Shown here in pieces: positions 28,501-30,509 of a stretch of DNA of 30,509 nucleotides. The stretch lies in NCBI GenBank assembly GCA_030374805.1, contig JARGSG010000143.1:1-30509 (forward strand), written 5' to 3'. Position 1 is the first letter of the stretch. Each line of letters starts with the position of its first letter. Both the position numbers and the translations under genes were made by a program. Source of the stretch: Gracilaria gracilis (taxonomy: Eukaryota > Rhodophyta > Florideophyceae > Gracilariales > Gracilariaceae). Under the pieces are notes generated by a model, which had not been told where the DNA came from, made no database searches, and worked only from the letters and a program-made list of their open reading frames with translations.

Positions 28501-30509
28501 GATCGCGGGTTAGTATGCGTGGGGTATTCGAGGATATAGAAAAGGGAGGTCGTCGCATTGAGTTTCACCCAAGTTTTTCAGCACATGCTCTAGTGTTCTA
28601 CGATGATCCCGTCTCCTGCAACCCAAAGCACTTTGATTCATCGCAGGTGACTCCAATAGAGGAATAAAGCTATTTCAAGGGGACTTCTATCTTGTGTAAA
28701 GTGATCTACCTTTCCAAGCTCCACCTTTCCCCTTCGAACAGATTTTGTGTAATGCGCGCATTATATTGAATTCCCTGAAGCATGGCTGCTGTGAGCAAAC
28801 CACTTGAGGCATGAGAGACCTTCGTTTACACCTAATATATGCCTCGTAATCTGTCCTCTTGGGACTCCTAATACAAATCACAATGCAAACCCACACATAA
28901 ACCCTAACGGTGTTTACACAGATAGTAACCGAATCACAGCCAACCAGCGATTTTTGCCTTCAACGCGTTCGTGGGATAGTATGTATGGCCTACTCGAAAA
29001 TAAAAATGTGTAAAATCGCCACACTGGGCTTCACCCAACTTTATGGGCACAAGGGCTAGTGTTGTACGATGATCCTGTCTCCTGCAACCCAATGCACTTT
29101 TTTCCATCGCAGGCGACTCCAATAGATATCTGAAGCCATTCACAAGCGGTTTCCATGTCATTGAAAGTAACCTACCTTCCCAATCCCCACCATTACACCT
29201 GGAATGATTTTTGTGAAATTCCGGTACTTTATTGAATTCACTGAGGTATGGAAGCTGTGTGCAAACCACTTGAGACATGATGAAGCTTCGTGTTGACCGT
29301 ACATATGCATCGTAATCTCTCCTCTTGGGACCCCTAATACAAACCACACTGCAAACCCAGACATAAACCCCACGGTGTTTTCAGAGAAAGTAAACGACAC
29401 CCCGCCAACGAGCAATTGTTCTCTTCCTCATGATCGCGGGTTAGTATGCGTGGGGTATTCGAGGATATAGAAAAGAGAGGTCGTCGCATTGAGCTTCAAC
29501 CAAGTTTTTCAGCACATGCTCTAGTGTTCTACGATGATCTCGTCTCCTGCAACCCAAAGCACTTTGATTCATCGCAGGTGACTCCAATAGAGGAATAAAG
29601 CTATTTCAAGGGGACTTCTATCTTGTGTAAAGTGATCTACATTTCCAAGCTCCACCTTTCCCCTTCGAACAGATTTTGTGTAATGCGCGCATTATATTGA
29701 ATTCCCTGAAACATGGCTGCTGTGAGCAAACCACTTGAGGCATGAGGGACCTTCGTTTTCACCTAATATATGCCTCGTAATCTGTCCTCTTGGGACTCCT
29801 AATACATATCACAATGCCAACCCACACATAAACCCTAACGGTGTTTACAGATATAGTAACCGAATCACAGCCAACCAGCGATTTTTGCCATCAACGCGTT
29901 CGTGGGATAGTATGTAAGGCCTACTCGAGGATAAAGATGTGGGAAATCGCCACACTGGGCTTCACCCAACTTTATGAGCACAAGGGCTTGTGTTGTACGA
30001 TAATCCTGTCTCCTGCAACCCAATGCACTTTTTTTCATCGCAGGCGACTCCAATAGATATATAAAGCCATTCACAAGCGGCTTCCATTTCGTTGAAAGTA
30101 ATGTACCTTCCCAATCCCCACCATTACACCTGGAATGATTTTTGTGAAATTCCGGTACTTTATTGAATTCACTGAGGTATGGAAGCTGTGTGCAAACCAC
30201 TTGAGACATGATGAAGCTTCGTGTTGACCGTACATATGCATCGTAATCTCTCCTCTTGGGACCCCTAATACAAACCACACTGCAAACCCAGACATAAACC
30301 CCAACGGTGTTTTCAGAGAAAGTAAACGACACCCCGCCAACGAGCAATTGTTCTCTTCCTCATGATCGCGGGTTAGTATGCGTGGGGTATTCGAGGATAT
30401 AGAAAAGAGAGGTCGTCGCATTAAGCTTCAACCAAGTTTTTCAGCACATGCTCTAGTGTTCTACGATGATCTCGTCTCCTGCAACCCAAAGCACTTTGAT
30501 TCATCGCAG
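22511..30509. repeat. Satellite array of ~466-bp monomers in 932-bp dimers
   Basis: The landmark TGCAACCCAA(A/T)GCACTTT recurs every 466 bp (for example 22561, 23027 and 23493). Alternate monomers form two classes: class 1 with CCAATGCACTTTTTTTCATCGCAGGCG and, later, AACCCCAACGGTGTTTTCAG; class 2 with CCAAAGCACTTTGATTCATCGCAGGTG and AACCCTAACGGTGTTTACAG (each in part). A dimer is therefore 931-932 bp, and about 8.5 dimers are present, running off the right edge. Both classes keep conserved blocks such as GACTCCAATAGA and CTCGTAATCT. Minus-strand ORFs of 160, 116 and 69 codons recur once per dimer, but they overlap in different frames, have no recognisable motif and follow from the repeat. Confidence 0.95.
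22635..30509. repeat. Higher-order repeat of 4,659 bp (five dimers, ten monomers)
   Basis: Dimer variants are told apart by small differences, such as CATGAGGG versus CATGAGAG near the class 2 monomer start and ATCAACGTG versus ATCAACGCG versus TTCAACGCG. Their order is d1 d2 d3 d4 d5, then d1 d2 d3 again. Features at 23213, 24145, 24275 and 25206 recur at 27872, 28804, 28934 and 29865, a shift of 4,659 bp each time. Spot comparison from about 22635 onward shows no difference between the two copies (22635-25850 versus 27294-30509), whereas dimers within a copy differ. This is the organisation known from centromeric alpha satellite in primates; a centromere role here is inference only. Confidence 0.85.

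Noticed and set aside
22474..30421. Recurring minus-strand ORFs of 160, 137, 116, 85 and 69 codons, once per dimer
   Set aside because: They overlap in different frames, lack any recognisable domain, and recur only because the satellite unit recurs; several have frames changed by single substitutions or deletions between copies.

Overview
Kind of organism. The window looks like nuclear DNA of an intron-poor eukaryote, probably from a repeat-rich subtelomeric or pericentromeric block. Long uninterrupted ORFs encode eukaryotic-type domains (SET, a deubiquitinase-like cysteine protease, a Myb/telobox-like domain). There are no operons or bacterial ribosome binding sites, and no rRNA or tRNA gene was recognised. 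More than half of the window is tandem repeat, including a TTTAGGGG-type (CCCCTAAA) telomere-like array. A red alga or another alga/protist would fit, but the sequence alone does not fix the lineage.

Layout. 1-1371: decayed C-terminal part of an amino-methylating DNA methyltransferase running into an intact SET-domain ORF. 2373-4145 (+): acidic N-terminus plus a divergent ubiquitin-protease-like domain. 4180-5334 (-): unrecognised protein, tail-to-tail with the previous gene. 5669-7336 (-): protein with an N-terminal SANT-like segment and a C-terminal telobox-like Myb. 8039-12755: modular satellite in which a ~110-bp core ending in a perfect 20-bp palindrome alternates with two different linkers. 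13252-13965 (-): decayed protein remnant, possibly gag-like. 14655-15170: interstitial telomere-like array of alternating 8- and 11-bp units that abuts the 5'-truncated gene at 15172-16855 (+). 17871-21162 (-): large tyrosine-recombinase-like (possibly Crypton-type) gene, readable only across about seven +1 frame changes. 21840-22450: degenerate CTAA-rich repeats. 22511-30509 (off the right edge): satellite of ~466-bp monomers in 932-bp dimers, organised into a five-dimer, 4,659-bp higher-order repeat.

How it fits together. The left 7.4 kb combines DNA-methylation-type, histone-methylation-type, deubiquitination-type and Myb DNA-binding modules, which suggests a chromatin-related or mobile-element-derived gene group; no transposase is visible there. 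The recombinase and the gag-like remnant show that mobile DNA has been active in the block. Apparent frame changes in the recombinase, the 15-kb gene and the end of the Myb gene all go in the +1 direction, and the palindrome satellite carries many single-base insertions near 10.3-11.2 kb. Residual insertion errors in the assembly are therefore a serious alternative to true pseudogene decay, and the text keeps these possibilities apart.
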